From Microstegium vimineum (lineage: Eukaryota > Streptophyta > Magnoliopsida > Poales > Poaceae): DNA of 64,000 nt. The notes beneath the pieces are model-generated. The model did not search any database, was not told the DNA's origin, and saw nothing but the letters and a program-made list of their open reading frames with translations. Made by a program: the position numbers and the translations under genes. Position 1 is the stretch's first letter; every line of letters starts with the position of its first letter. Of this stretch, positions 18,854-30,140 are shown piece after piece. The stretch is from the NCBI GenBank assembly GCA_022036555.1, contig CM039119.1:40892858-40956857 (forward strand), read 5' to 3'.

Positions 18854-21465
18854 ATGGCATCTCGCTGCATCGATTTCGCTGCAGGCTCCATCGTTCGTTT
18901 TGGTAGCTTGGACTTCCAGTGCCACGGGCAGGGGGGCGACCTGGTCCTCCGTCGCCCCACGGCATCCTCTGAGATAGCCGTGGACGCCATCTCGGCATCC
19001 ATGGCCCACCTTGGCTTGCCCCCTTCCGGGGGGCGAACCGCTCCAGGAACAGCCGTCTCACGAGCCGACTACCCCGAGTTCGAGCGCCAGCTCGACACCC
19101 TGATGGGTCCCCAACCGACCCAGGGGTCCCTGCACAACCTCTACTTCGCGTTTGCCAACGTGACGGCGCAGCTCGCAGGAGGACAACCTCTCTCCCCTAG
19201 GCTCATCAATGTGACCGTCGCAAGGGTGCTACTGCACGGCATGCGGAATGCCGCCGCGTCGTACTCAGAGGCGGTGGTTGTGGGTTTCCATGCCAACCCT
19301 GCGGAGGGGACATGCATCGGGCTTGCGTCACAAGTTCGGAGGCCACCACATGCGCCGGTTCCAGCCGCGACAGCGCCGACCACTGGGAGCCCCTGGACTT
19401 CGAAGGTCTGGGGGATAAGGAGGCCTTATATGGTTTCCTGCACGCCAACGACTACTTGCTCGACTCCGGCTCGAGCGACCACAGCACGGGTTGTGGCCGC
19501 GAGTGCTTCATGTGCGATCCACCGCCGCCCGGAGCCGCTGTCGACCCCACCCTCATTGAGGACGGGGACGACGACGGCGATGGCGTCCACACCCCCGTCA
19601 CAGAGCAAGATCACCGGCACCCGCCCCGCCGGGCGATCCCCAATCCTCGGAGGCTCAACGGCGCTACCTGTAAGAACTCTGCGACATGGAGTGGAAGCTC
19701 GCGGAAGGGCAGCGACGAGTAACGTTCGAGCGCGAGCAGCTCGAGCGTGAAACTACCAGGGCCCCCGGAGAGCCCCGCGCTCGCAGAGGCCCGAGCTATG
19801 CACCAGCGCATCATCAACGACGAGCACGACTCGCCGCAGTTTGCGTGGGCAAGTCAGAACATCGTAGCAGCGGCGATGCTGGTCCACAACCTCCCGGTCC
19901 CAGACACTCCCGAAGGGAAGCTCGCTCACGAAGAGCTGAAGTCCCTCCTAGGGCGCGCCGTGGCTCAGCAGGCCGAGAGCTCCGCGTCGCGGATGCGCGG
20001 GCTCAACCCCAGCCATCAGGTTGACCCGGCGCCCAACGACCATGAGGGCTCCGTTCATCAGGACCTCGCGCCGGGCGAGCGTCGACGTTCGACGGTTCAC
20101 GCCCGCGTAGGCGACAAACGCGACGTGCGTGACACGCTCGACGCGCGCAAGAACGCCAAGCAGGACGGCACGAGCAGGGGCTACCACGTTTGCCGTGGCG
20201 GTCGATATGACAGCGAGGAGGATCGGTCCCTCTCGCCAGAGCCACCGGTCCCACTGGACTATATTCGCTGCATCCGCCGTGCCCCGTTCCCGCAACGTTT
20301 CCGACAGCCGGCCAACATCGTCTGGTACTCCGGGGAGACGAACCCCAGACTCTGGCTCGACGACTATCGCCTTGCCTGCCAGGCCGGCGATGCGGACGAC
20401 GACGAGTTCATCATCCGCAACTTGCCTCTCCACCTTTTAGACTCGACCCGCACATGGCTCGAGCACCTACCCCCCAACACCATCAATGGGTGGAGTTCCC
20501 TACGACACGCCTTCGTCGGGAATTTCCAAGGCACCTACACACGCCCTGGGAACCCCTGGGACCTCCGCAGCTGCAGGCATAAGACAGACGAGTCCCTCCA
20601 GGACTACATCCGTCGCTTCTCCCAGCAGTGCACAAAGCTCCCGACTGTGGCCGACGCGGACGTGGTTGGGGCGTTCCTTGCAGGCACCACCTGCAAGCAG
20701 CTGGTCCATGAGCTGGGCCGCAACAACCCCCGCACAACCGAGCGACTCCTCGACATCGCCATAAGCTACGCTTTGGGCGAAGAGGATGTCGGCGCAATCT
20801 TCCACCCCGACAAGGGGAAGGGCAAGGAATTGGGGGACGCCGGCGAAGGCGGCTCCAACCGCGCCCAGAATAGAAACAAGAAGAAGGGCAGGCCGCAGCG
20901 TGGTGGCGACGACAACGTGGTTGCGGCGGTGGATCGCAAGACTTCCCGTCCCCAGGGTGGAAAGAAGGGGGGCAAGTTCGACGACATTCTCACCAAGCCA
21001 TGCCAGTACCACAACGGGCCGGTCAAACACACACTCCAGGAGTGTAAGATGATGGCCAGATACTTCAAGGCCATCCACAACAAAGACGACCAACCGAAGC
21101 AGCCGGATGGTCAGGACGGGGATGGGGGTCGCGAAGACTCCTACCCCCACATCAACAAATGCCTCATGATCTTCGGGGGCTCGGAGGCCTACGGTTGCAA
21201 GCGCCGGCAGAAGCAGGAGCGTCGCGAAGTCTTCGCGGCCGCCCCGACAACTCCGACCTTCCTCGACTGGTCGGAGTCCGACATCACGTTCGGGCGAGAC
21301 GATCACCCGAGCCACATTCCCCACCCGGGTCGTTACCCATTTGTCGTGGACCCAATCATAGGGAACGTGCGCTTCACCAAGGTACTGATGGACGGGGGCA
21401 GCAGCCTCAACATCATGTACTACAACGCCTTCGAAGCCCTCGGCCTACGAAGGGAAAAGCTCTAG
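18854..21465 (+). pseudogene. Tat-type gag with start of protease (element C)
   Basis: ATG at 18854 opens MASRCIDFAAGS. Coding signal then passes through three frames (shifts near 19350, 19690 and 19755) into a long open stretch 19747-21465 (572 codons). The N-terminal part is Ala/Pro-rich. The retrotransposon gag domain covers about 20270-20790 (FPQRFRQPANIVWYSG, NPRLWLDDYRLACQAG, LQDYIRRFSQQCTKL, FLAGTTCKQLVHEL). Next come a basic stretch (KKKGRPQRGG) and CQYHNGPVKHTLQECKMM, a knuckle-like C-x2-H-x4-H-x4-C. At 21391 DGGSSLNIMY is the protease active site, with Asp present. A stop (21463) follows. Gag would package element RNA; this copy cannot be read without frameshifting. Confidence 0.88.
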
Positions 21466-21840
21466 TCCTCGGGGGCTCCCTTTCAGGGAATCGTCCCTGG
21501 AAGACAAACGGTACCCCTAGGGTAGATTGACCTGCCTGTCACGTTCGGGGAACCAGACAACTTCTAGACCGAGTACCTCACCTTCGAGGTCGTGGCTTAC
21601 CGCGGGACTTACCATGCGGTGCTGGGGAGGCCGTGCTACGCGAAGTTCATGGCTGTCCCCAACTACACTTATCTCAAGCTCAAGATGCCAGGGCCGTGCG
21701 GCATCATCACAGTCGCATCTGACCTCCAGGTGGCGTACCAGTGTGAGTTGGACTGTTGCGAGAACGCCATGGCCGAGGTGTGCAGCGAGGAGCTGGTGGC
21801 GGCGATCGAGGCCGCAGACAAGATGGACGTCGACCCCTAG
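21466..21840 (+). pseudogene. Rest of protease domain (element C)
   Basis: In-frame continuation of the protease with two or three stops, then an open stretch: YRGTYHAVLGRPCYAKFM (flap/ILGRP-type motif), YLKLKMPGPCG and a helical acidic end up to the stop at 21838. In complete Tat elements RT follows here. Instead the sequence passes straight into the 3' region. Confidence 0.8.
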
Positions 21841-22440
21841 AGCGTGAAAAACTCGGACGCTTAGAGCACCCATAGCTATGTCGTTTTTCTACTTTTTTCA
21901 GTGTACTTAGCATTGTACATACGCATGTAACCCTCATTAAGCACAAAGTTCGAGGAATAAAAATGCGGTAACCCTCAGACCAATCACTCAGCAAGGTGCA
22001 CTCCTGGCGCGCGCCAGAGCACACCTCGCTCAGGGGCTGGAAAGGGGGAACCCCCTGTTTTTCTCTCCAAAAAGCCTTTTGCACAAAAATCCGCATTTTT
22101 TCCCGCTGAACGAAAACTTCGCTTTTCCCGGTCAAGATGGAAAATCTCATCGGGCCGTGGCAATGGGCCGCGAGGTACTCCGGCTCCCCGGAGCCAAGTA
22201 CTTCCACCCGACTGCCCACCTGAGCAGACCAGACCTCTTACCAGGAAAAGTAGAGCAAGTAGATCAAAACGGAAAAACTGCAAAAACATAAAACGAGCTC
22301 ACTAAGGAGCAATAAAACTTGTTCAAAGCCCTCCAGGACGCATCGTACCAAGAAACGGATTAAGTCTTTCTTACAAGGGCCCTTGGCCCTGGTCACTAAC
22401 CACGCAGGGTCACTCTTCTGGCGGCGAGAAGATCTCATCA
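21841..22440. other. Element C spacer, trailing region of the antisense gene
   Basis: No gene. It holds CTGGCGCGCGCCAG (22005-22018), a short perfect palindrome, and would be the 3' untranslated part of the minus-strand gene. The pol genes are missing exactly between this and the protease stub. Confidence 0.5.
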
Positions 22441-24677
22441 TCAAGCTTGGCGGCCAGGATCGCCGCGCAGCTCCTCTGCGGCAGCTTCGATCTGGTCGAG
22501 CAGGTCCTTTGGGGCGTCCTGGGGGTAGCCGTCGCTGACAAGCGTAGGGGTCACCGCGTCGTAGAGGTAGGCGACGATGGTCATCGTGTGATGGATCCCG
22601 ATACGCTGCGCCTCTCGGATCCGAGCTTGGCCCCGCTCCAGAGCAGGCCGACACGGTTCCGGGCCGACCCGAGTCCATCTCCTGTGACCGGCACGCCAAA
22701 GAGGTCGCACACCCCGTGTACCGCCTCGCGCAGCGCCTGTGACTCCTGCGCACCAACCTGCAGTTCTGAAGCAACAAGAAGGAGGGCCTCAGCCTCCGAA
22801 CTCAAAAGCAAAAACACCAGAGCAAAAGGACAAGCAGAGGAAACGTACCTACGTTCTCCCTCGACAAGCCAACGGCTATCACGCGGAGCTGCGAGACGAC
22901 CCCGGTCAATTCACCGACCTGGGTGGAGAATGCCAGGATCCTCTGATTAGCGTCGGGGCTGCGTTCGCGCGCACGAGCCGAAAGGTCCTCGAGGCGAGCC
23001 ACGGCGTCGTCGCGCTCTCGGCGGTTGATGTCACGCTGGTGCCGCATGGTGTTGCGCTCCTCCTCCATGGAGTCCAGCGCCGAGATAGCCTGACGTCACG
23101 CCTCCGCCTCGGTGTTGCGCTCGGCCGTTAGGCGATTGGCTTCAGCCAGGCACGCTCATTCGCCAGCATCTTGCAGACGGCCTCGGCATCGGCACGAGCC
23201 TCGTCACGCTCTCGCCCGATCCGCTTGAGGTCAGCGGCGCCACGCTGCGCCAACGGCTGGGCATCTGCCGCCCTTGTTTCCGCGGCCATCAGCTGCCCCT
23301 CCAACTCCTCTGCGCGACGGCGGGTCGCCACGAGCTCTTCGACCACGTCAGTCTCCCCATGGGATGTCCACGACCCGGGATCCCACCGACCGAGCACGCG
23401 ACGGAGGAACTCGGACTTCCCGGCGCTCGTCGCCATCAGGATCTACAGGAAGGGAGATGTCACGCAGTCAACGAGAAAGAAGAAGCAATAATCACGATTA
23501 AACTGCCTCTTACATTGTCGTGATGCGAGAGGTAATCACTGAGCGCCGCAACCGCTCTCTGGATCAGCTCCACCGCGTGCGCGATGAGATGACCGTGCTC
23601 CTGGCGCGAGGCAGCCACATGGTTCCAATGCCGGAGCTCGCGCTGGTCGTCTAGCATAAACACCGGTGCCCCCTGGTTCATCTGGTCGACCCAGGCAATC
23701 AGATCACCATCCCCGAAGGTACGACAGTCAGGGCCAAGTCCGCGCAGGGCCCCAGGGGCGACGTTCCCCCCAGCGCCCGCTACCTCGCCCGGCGAGGTCA
23801 CGCTGGACTAGGAAGGCACAACCTTCAATGCACGAGCGGCCGCCACCTCCTCCTCGGTGAACGACCGGGGGGCCGCCGTGTCCCGGGCCAGCACGTTGGG
23901 GGAAAGAGGGCTTCCCAGGAGGCCCTCCTCACTCGCGCCGGTAGCCGCTGCCTTGGCCTCGGGTGTCACGGCTGCGACTCCCACGTTTTCGTCCGTGGCG
24001 CCAGGGGCGTCCTCGCCGGCACCACCCACCAACGTCACCGTCGCTGCGTCCTCTGGCGTCACGGCCGTCTGAACCTCCTCGGCGTCCACGGCCATGGGGC
24101 CACCCAGGTCGCCCTCCTCCCCGGAGTCGTCGACGACTACCACCTTCGGGGGGCAGGATGGCGCGACAGCCCCAAGGCCGGCGTCAACAGGGTTCTCCCA
24201 GTCCTCATCGAACTTGTGGGGGACTCCTCCTCCGGCTCCCCCACTTGGCACTGCCTGGCTTGCAACATCTCCAGTTGCGTGTGTCTCCAAGCCTTGTCGG
24301 CCTTCTTCCTCTTCCGTTCGGCGGCTTCCGCCTGTTGTTGCACGTTCCGCTCCCTGTTCGCCAGCCGCTGTGCCGGCGGAATAGGAAGGGGGGCGACCAT
24401 GTGGGGAGCTATCAAATGGGGCCCCTACGAAGGAAGGGCAGAAGAAGCATGGGTTAGCACAACCAAGGGGAAACAACGCGGGGGAGAAACCGATACCATG
24501 GTATCTGGACTCACCAGCTCGACGAAGTTGAGGTCCGGGCGCATCGGCGGGTAGCGATAGGCGCCGTTCTCGTCCAGGGCATTCCCTAGCAGCCTCCGGG
24601 CGACGGTGATCGCGTCCTCGAGGCTCAGGTCCACCTCCGCTATGGCAGACTGCGCGCGCGAGGCCCCGAGCACCATC
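22441..24677 (-). pseudogene. Antisense coiled-coil gene of element C, N-terminus lost
   Basis: Read right to left. The first exon (24677-24515) gives ALDENGAYRYPPMRPDLNFV and ends at a GTGAGT donor. After an acceptor (…CGTAG) near 24426, an acidic, Ala/Glu-rich stretch follows, with a frameshift near 24215 (RLANRERNVQQQAEAAERKR, then VVVVDDSGEEGDLGGPM). Charged helical segments typical of coiled coils come next (VATRRRAEELEGQLMAAETR; RRERDDAVARLEDLSARARE). The order matches the C-terminal half of Transposase_28-like proteins encoded antisense in grass Tat elements. The N-terminal domain was removed when element B inserted. Function unknown. Confidence 0.65.
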
Positions 24678-26326
24678 TGTTGACAGTCCTTAAGTACCAA
24701 AATTAACCGTCAACTAAACAAGGATAAGGATCTAAATGAAACCAACAACTAGAAATAAGGTTTAAACTAATAGAATTCCACGAGTTTTGGTGAATGTCTG
24801 TTTCTGCAGGGGGATATCAGGAAATATGGAGGAAAGGCCCACATGTCATGTTTACATAGAGATAATTATCATTCGAACGAAAAAGAATAATCTAGAAGGG
24901 TCAAGAAGGCGCGGGAAGAAGCGAGAGGCCGAGCGGGCCCAGGGGCAGGGCGCCGCCCTACCCCTTGGGGCGGCCACCCTAGGGTTGAGCCCAACAGGCT
25001 CTGCCCTTTGGGACCACCTCTCCACCGCCATTGAGGTTGCATGTAAGCCCTCCATCATGGTCGGTTTGATCCAACGGCCGACGTTCATTTGAGGAGGCTA
25101 TATAAGGAAGGCCCCCTGACCCTGAGGAGGAGGGCCTCTTTGACCTAATTCATTATTCATCATCCATCTCAAGAGGAGAAGCCCCTGATCAAGCCCTAGA
25201 GCCACCACATCAACTAGATCTCTAGTTTAGCATAGCTATATAGGATTAGAACTTGAAGGAGTCAATCTTCGATTGGTTTCCGGATCTGTCAGGAGGATTA
25301 TTGGTAATTCTCTATCTAGTTCTTCATTGTTCTTCATTTGTTCTTCAATATTATGAATATGACTTTGCTCTACTTCATTATATTGTCTATGACTTTACTC
25401 TATTCGTTTATGTTCTTAGTTATATTGTTCTTAGTTTATTATGATTATATACTTGGCATAGTTAGATCTGAATCATATGCATGTTTAGGATCGTATAGCG
25501 TTTATCCACTAGTACTATGGGTAAATGATAGATATTGTGTAGGCGTGGTGCCTAGACCGTATTTATCTGCGATTGTACCCTACATTCCGGATCATTAGGT
25601 AGTTCGCGGGAGTGACAGTCCTGTTGAGTCCTTTGTAGTCCTCCTCCCGTTTGTAGGGCAGGTAGAGCAGTTCTATTATGGGGAAATGATTGCTATGTTC
25701 TTCACTTCTTTAGTAATACTCACTATACATGAATATCTCTTTTCTCGCCATGATTGCCAAGTGTAATTGCACTAATCATAGTATACTAGATTGTATAGTT
25801 AAGAATGACTTAGGAAATATCTTTGTAGTTCATCCTAATTCCATACTAATGACTTGCTAGAATATCTGTTGAGGTGCTTATCATTATCTTATGTGGCTAC
25901 ATTTATGCTGATCACTATTTATCTTTTGTCAATATTCATTCATTATCTATATCTTATGTGACACTTATCTTGTACTGAGTGAGATAGATGAAAACTCTCC
26001 ATTACATATGCAGTGATACTCATTGATCATTAATACTCATTCCTCATTTATTCCTTAGTATCCCTTCCCAGTGGTAAAAATATAAATAACGATACCTCGA
26101 ATACTCCTGGTTAAAATGCTACTTCGGTATTATCTGTGCGCTTGCAGAAACACATTTCTATTCATATTCACTTAGAGCAATTGCATATTTCAATACTGCA
26201 TCTCTCTGCCATGCTGCGGATGACAACTTGGCTTAAGTGGCATGAGAGGTGGTTAACCCTTTTTGGCACCGTTATCAGAAATAGAAATTATTCTACTTTT
26301 GGTAATGACGTTAAGAAGCATCAACA
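24678..26326 (+). repeat. 5' LTR of element B
   Basis: A 1,649 bp LTR from TGTTGACAG to GCATCAACA. It shares promoter and first ~250 bp with LTR A; the downstream leader is different. A second LTR of the same family stands alone at 47856-49508. Confidence 0.9.
25099..25107 (+). promoter_or_regulatory. TATA box of LTR B
   Basis: TATATAAGG after GAGGAGGC, followed by AAGGCCCCCTGACC. Confidence 0.75.
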
Positions 26327-26334
26327 AACATTTT

Positions 26335-26352
26335 TGACGCCGTTGCCGAGGA
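26335..26352 (+). promoter_or_regulatory. Primer-binding site of element B (mutated)
   Basis: TGACGCCGTTGCCGAGGA, two mismatches to the tRNA-Asp site found in element A. Confidence 0.78.
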
Positions 26353-26491
26353 AGGTTGATTAGCTATTAAAAGGAATAAATGAGTTATCACTTGCATCAC
26401 TAATGGATCGAGAAAACATCAACTCTCTACTCGTACAGCCTTACCCTTGATCTTTGTCTATTTTTCCTATCCTCTTTATGCAGGGTAATGT

Positions 26492-27913
26492 ATGAATAGG
26501 TTTGATCTTCCAGACAATTTTGTTGAAAATCCCGAAGCATTAATCAGAAGGACAAAAGCCAAGCTTAAGAAAGTAACAACATCATCATCAACAACATTTC
26601 AGCTTGAAGCTTTGTCCAACCGAGGAGATCACCAAAACATCGCTCGAGACTTGACACCAGAGTTCGAAGCCATGGCAAACAAGTCAATCCTTGAGTTCTC
26701 AGCCCCCACCACGGACAACATCCGCACTGGACCTGCTATGGACATTGATCGGTCATTTGAGCTCAAGCCTGCTCTCATCAACATGGTGCAAGCAAACCAG
26801 TTCTGTGGGAAGGCACACGAAGACGCTAGTGCTCATCTCCAACACCTCCTGGAGATTTGCAGCACATTCACCATCAAGGACATCCCCAGAGACGCCATAC
26901 TACTTCGCCTTTTCCCATTCTCACTCTTGGGAAGAGCGAAGCAGTGGTTCTATGCAACCAAGGAGAAGAATACCACGTGGGCACTATGTTCCACCAACTT
27001 CCTAGCAAAGTTCTTTCCCATGGGGAAGACCAATGCTCTATGTGGGAAGATTTCAAGTTTTCAGCAACAACATGACGAGTCCGTTCCAGAAGCATGGGAG
27101 CGCTTCCAAGATTACATCCTAGAATGTCCCCATCATGGAATGGAGAATTGGTTACTTATGTAGACGTTCTATCATGGGCTCAGCAACAGCACACGTGAAA
27201 CCATGGATGCTGCTGCCGGAGGAGCATTCCTTTCACTTACAATACCACAAGCCACAACTCTTGTGGAGAAGATGGCATCCAACCAAGGTTGGAGTGAGGA
27301 AAGAACTCAAACACGCAAGAAGAGTGGAGGTATGCACCAGCTCAAAGAGGTAGACATGCTGTCAGCAAAGCTAGACTTGCTCATGAAGAGGCTCGATGAG
27401 AGAGCTGGAGAAAAGAAAGAAGTCATGAACATCTACGGCTCTCACATGACCTGTGAGGAGTGTGGAGACACTGGACACTCAGGCAATCATTGTCCAGAAT
27501 TGCAAGAGGATGTGAATTACATCAACAACAACAACTACAACCGTCCTCAGCAAAATCAAGGTTGGAACCAACAACCACAAAGGCCTAACTACTCAGGTAA
27601 TTATCAAGGTAACAATTCTTATAATAATCCTAGTTTTCCATCTTTGATAGAGTTAGTAGCTAACCAAGGAAAATTAATGGATAACATGTCTAAGAAAATA
27701 GTATTAGAAAACATAAATAATAGAATGGATAATTTTTCTATTGCCATTAAGAATCAAATTAGCTTCAATAAAACGATTGAATCTCAGCTAACCCAGATAG
27801 CTGTTGCTGTTCCTACCACTAACCCCGTTATTCCATCACAACCAGAAGGACTAGAATCTGCAAACCTTGTAGACATATTTGATGCAGGTGTGTGGCGACT
27901 CTATGCTAACTAA
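26492..27913 (+). pseudogene. Athila gag (element B)
   Basis: ATG at 26492 (MNRFDLPDNFVENPEALIRR). The gag domain spans about residues 80-240: FELKPALINMVQANQFCG, LQHLLEICSTFTIKDIP, LLRLFPFSLLGRAKQWFY, SFQQQHDESVPEAWERFQ. A single in-frame stop lies at 27161-27163; after it the frame continues with FYHGLSNSTRETMDAAAGG and a long helix. The zinc knuckle is CEECGDTGHSGNHC (C-x2-C-x4-H-x4-C), followed by an Asn/Gln-rich tail (NYNRPQQNQGWNQQPQRP). Stop at 27911. This is the best-preserved gag among the Athila elements here: one stop from open. Confidence 0.9.
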
Positions 27914-27959
27914 GAAAGGAGATCCAGGACGACCAGTCATCCAATCTTCATTGGCGTCA

Positions 27960-28543
27960 CAGAATTCCCTGAAGCACTTTGTGACTTCGGCGTAAGCGTC
28001 AATGTCATGCCCAGGGTAATCTATGAGAAGTTCTTCAATTATCCTTTATCAGATACAACCCTGTGTTTGCAGCTTGCAGATCGGACACTATGCTACCCGA
28101 GAGGAATATTAAAAGATCTCCGTGTCCAGATTGGTACCTCGTACGTCCCAGCAGACTTCATGGTAATAGAGACCGGTGTTGATGAGAAGTCACCCATCAT
28201 CCTTGGGAGGCCACTCTTGAACACTGCCGGAGTTGTCATCTATGCTAGCACTGCCAAGATCAGTTTCTTCATCAAAGGTAAGAAGGAGACATTTACCTTC
28301 AAGAACAAAACCATACAAGCTCCCGAACAACCTCAAGATGAACCAATGAAGAGGACCAACAGAAGGAACAAGCAGAACAAGAACAAGAACAAGAACAAGA
28401 GGCAAGTACGGATAGAACCAACAAGGATGGTCACGGCACTCGACAATAATCAAGATCACCAAATCAGATCCCCTCATTTAATCAAGAAGGACGACCCAGG
28501 TGTCCCAACCATCGAATGTACAATCAACAGATGTTCCTTCTAG
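27960..28543 (+). pseudogene. Protease 1 (element B)
   Basis: ALCDFGVSVNVMPRVIYEKF has the retropepsin Asp in D-F-G-V-S, where D-[LS]-G-A-S is usual. Then LQLADRTLCYPRGILKDL, GTSYVPADFMVIETGVDE and PIILGRPLLNTAGVVI (the ILGRP motif). It ends in a basic low-complexity tail of Asn-Lys repeats. The frame is open from 28007 to 28543 and follows gag in the same frame after stops between 27913 and 28000. It would cleave the Gag polyprotein. Confidence 0.85.
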
Positions 28544-28946
28544 AAGGCAATCTGCGACACTGGATCGGGTGTCAACATTATGGCCAAGTTGACCTATGAG
28601 TTTTTGTATGGTACAATGCCTTTACACCCAACTCCAGATGGCAGATCAGACATGTCGCGTCGTCGAGGGCATAACCAAAGATGTCTCCATCCAGATTGAT
28701 GACTACTTCATCCCTACTGACTTCCTAGTCATTGATATGGGAGAAGATGATTATGATCCACCTACCATCCTTGGAAGGCCATTCCTAAGCACCACTAAAG
28801 CTATCATCTACATAGGGACAGGAGAAGTGCATCTACACTTCCCCTCTAAAATGGTACGTCGTTACTTTAATGCTAACTACATTGTTGAAGAATCTAAGCA
28901 GAACAGAACGAGAAGAAGACGTCGCTACCGCAACCAGAAGAGGTAG
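28544..28946 (+). pseudogene. Protease 2 (element B)
   Basis: Directly follows protease 1 after KKDDPGVPTIECTIN and a stop. Core AICDTGSGVNIMAKLTY keeps the D-T-G triad that protease 1 lacks; a frameshift near 28610 leads into LQMADQTCRVVEGITKDV, IPTDFLVIDMG and PTILGRPFLSTTKAIIY, then Arg-rich residues. Two protease domains in series also occur in element A. The second resembles the single protease of element F more than the first does. Confidence 0.8.
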
Positions 28947-29734
28947 AACACCAAGGACGGATGGGAAAGATATAAAGGAGACGTTTCAAGATATGAAAAA
29001 AGATACCCCGAAGAAGAAGAGTCAACATATGCAAACACACCACCAACTCCAAAGTTGGTAAATGAAAGATCATTCTATGACTACCCCAAGCACGAGAGCA
29101 GAGACTCTTGTGAAGGAGAGGTATGTCCTTTCAATTGTAATGAATATCCAAAAACAAGAGTTTGTCCTAGGAAGGCTACCACACCAATACGAGTGTGGAG
29201 AGAAAAAGAAATCATACCAGAAGAAGAAGCGCAGCCGGAGACGCCAGCTACGCCGTCCAATGAGCCCCAGGACAACTAAGGATGTATGGAGTCCTGTTCG
29301 GAGGACTTAAACCACCGAACACCGTGCCAAGAGGTCAAACTTGGTAGTTATCTTTTCCCTTAATTATTTACTTCTTCAATTTAGTTAATCGTGTTTATAC
29401 CATCTTAGAAAGAAAATAAACATATTTTAAAACTATTAAGCCCCATGTGAATACACTCGTGGCATAAAACCCATGAGTATACTCGCTGTGGTGGCCTAAA
29501 AATAAATATGTTTTTGTTTTATAAAATATAAAATATAAAAATTGTAAGTTTATAATCCTGCTAAATAATAACATCCATTAGAGGAAGCTCAACATGATTC
29601 AGGCTAGAGATTTATGGCTAACACTTAATCAGTTCCACAAGCTTTGTTGTCTATTTGAGCTTTCACAGAATTCAAGGATCAAAGAAGAACAACAACCACA
29701 GAACATCCAAACACCTCTGCTACCTGTCAGCTAC

Positions 29735-29850
29735 ACCAGAAAAAATTATATCAAAATCAAGCTTGGGGGAGAGCACCCCCACGTACCAACTACATCAGAA
29801 GAAATTACGTCAAAATCCAACTTGGGGGAGAGCACCCCCGTACTCAGCTA
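29735..29850 (+). repeat. 59-bp tandem repeat with polypurine hairpin
   Basis: Two copies of a unit holding CTTGGGGGAGAGCACCCCC (from 29762 and 29821, period 59). The G5 and C5 runs can pair. A single copy is in element A at about 10278. It looks like an internal polypurine tract. Confidence 0.75.
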
Positions 29851-29935
29851 AGTATTTCTACCTATCGGTCTTTATATTCTACTAAGAAAACAAAAAGATG
29901 CATAATCATAGAAAACTCAATAAATATTTTCCCGC

Positions 29936-29957
29936 TTATATATATATATATATATAT
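29936..29957. repeat. (TA)n microsatellite
   Basis: About ten TA units. Confidence 0.9.
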
Positions 29958-30140
29958 GTCTTTGCTTAGTTTACAAGTTTGCTAATAAATAATAGGAGAG
30001 AATAAAATAAAATAGCTATGCTAAAATGAATCCCAATGATAAACTCTTAATATGGAGATGATGAATAGTTGCTCTGTCGTAATATCTTTCAAGTACCTAG
30101 TTTTCAAATTTGATCTCTCTCTAAAGTTTAGGCATAATTG

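Larger units (their letters stand above)
17671..24677 (+). mobile_element. Tat-type Ty3/gypsy element C, truncated and pol-less
   Basis: 5' LTR, primer site, gag and a protease stub on the plus strand, then a coiled-coil gene on the minus strand. The right end is cut by the LTR of element B at 24678, and the 3' LTR is not in the window. RT, RNase H and integrase are absent: the protease stub ends at 21840 and the antisense gene's trailing region begins at once. The layout (gag on one strand, extra gene in antisense before the 3' LTR) is that of Tat/Retand-type elements. Confidence 0.85.
24678..30140 (+). mobile_element. Athila element B, pol-less and lacking its 3' end
   Basis: 5' LTR (24678-26326), degenerate tRNA-Asp primer site, gag, two protease domains and part of the 3' non-coding region. 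No RT, RNase H or integrase. It breaks at about 30140, where the antisense gene of element D begins, so its 3' LTR is missing. It is inserted in the antisense gene of C (left flank CCATC). Gag is similar to that of element F; proteases and 3' part are closest to A. Confidence 0.85.
28947..30140. other. 3' region of element B, no gene
   Basis: Basic/acidic coding remnants fade out by about 29280. Then come non-coding blocks shared with A and F (TTAAGCCCCATGTGAATA at 29442, CTTAATCAGTTCCACAAG at 29625, and a box around GGAGATGATGAATAGTTGC at 30054). It ends without PPT or LTR. Confidence 0.6.

Noticed and set aside
18831..21324. Several long open frames on the minus strand and in other frames of the gag region of element C (for example 20500-21324)
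   Set aside because: They mirror the GC-rich gag frame, contain no recognisable domain, and the plus-strand reading has clear gag and protease motifs.
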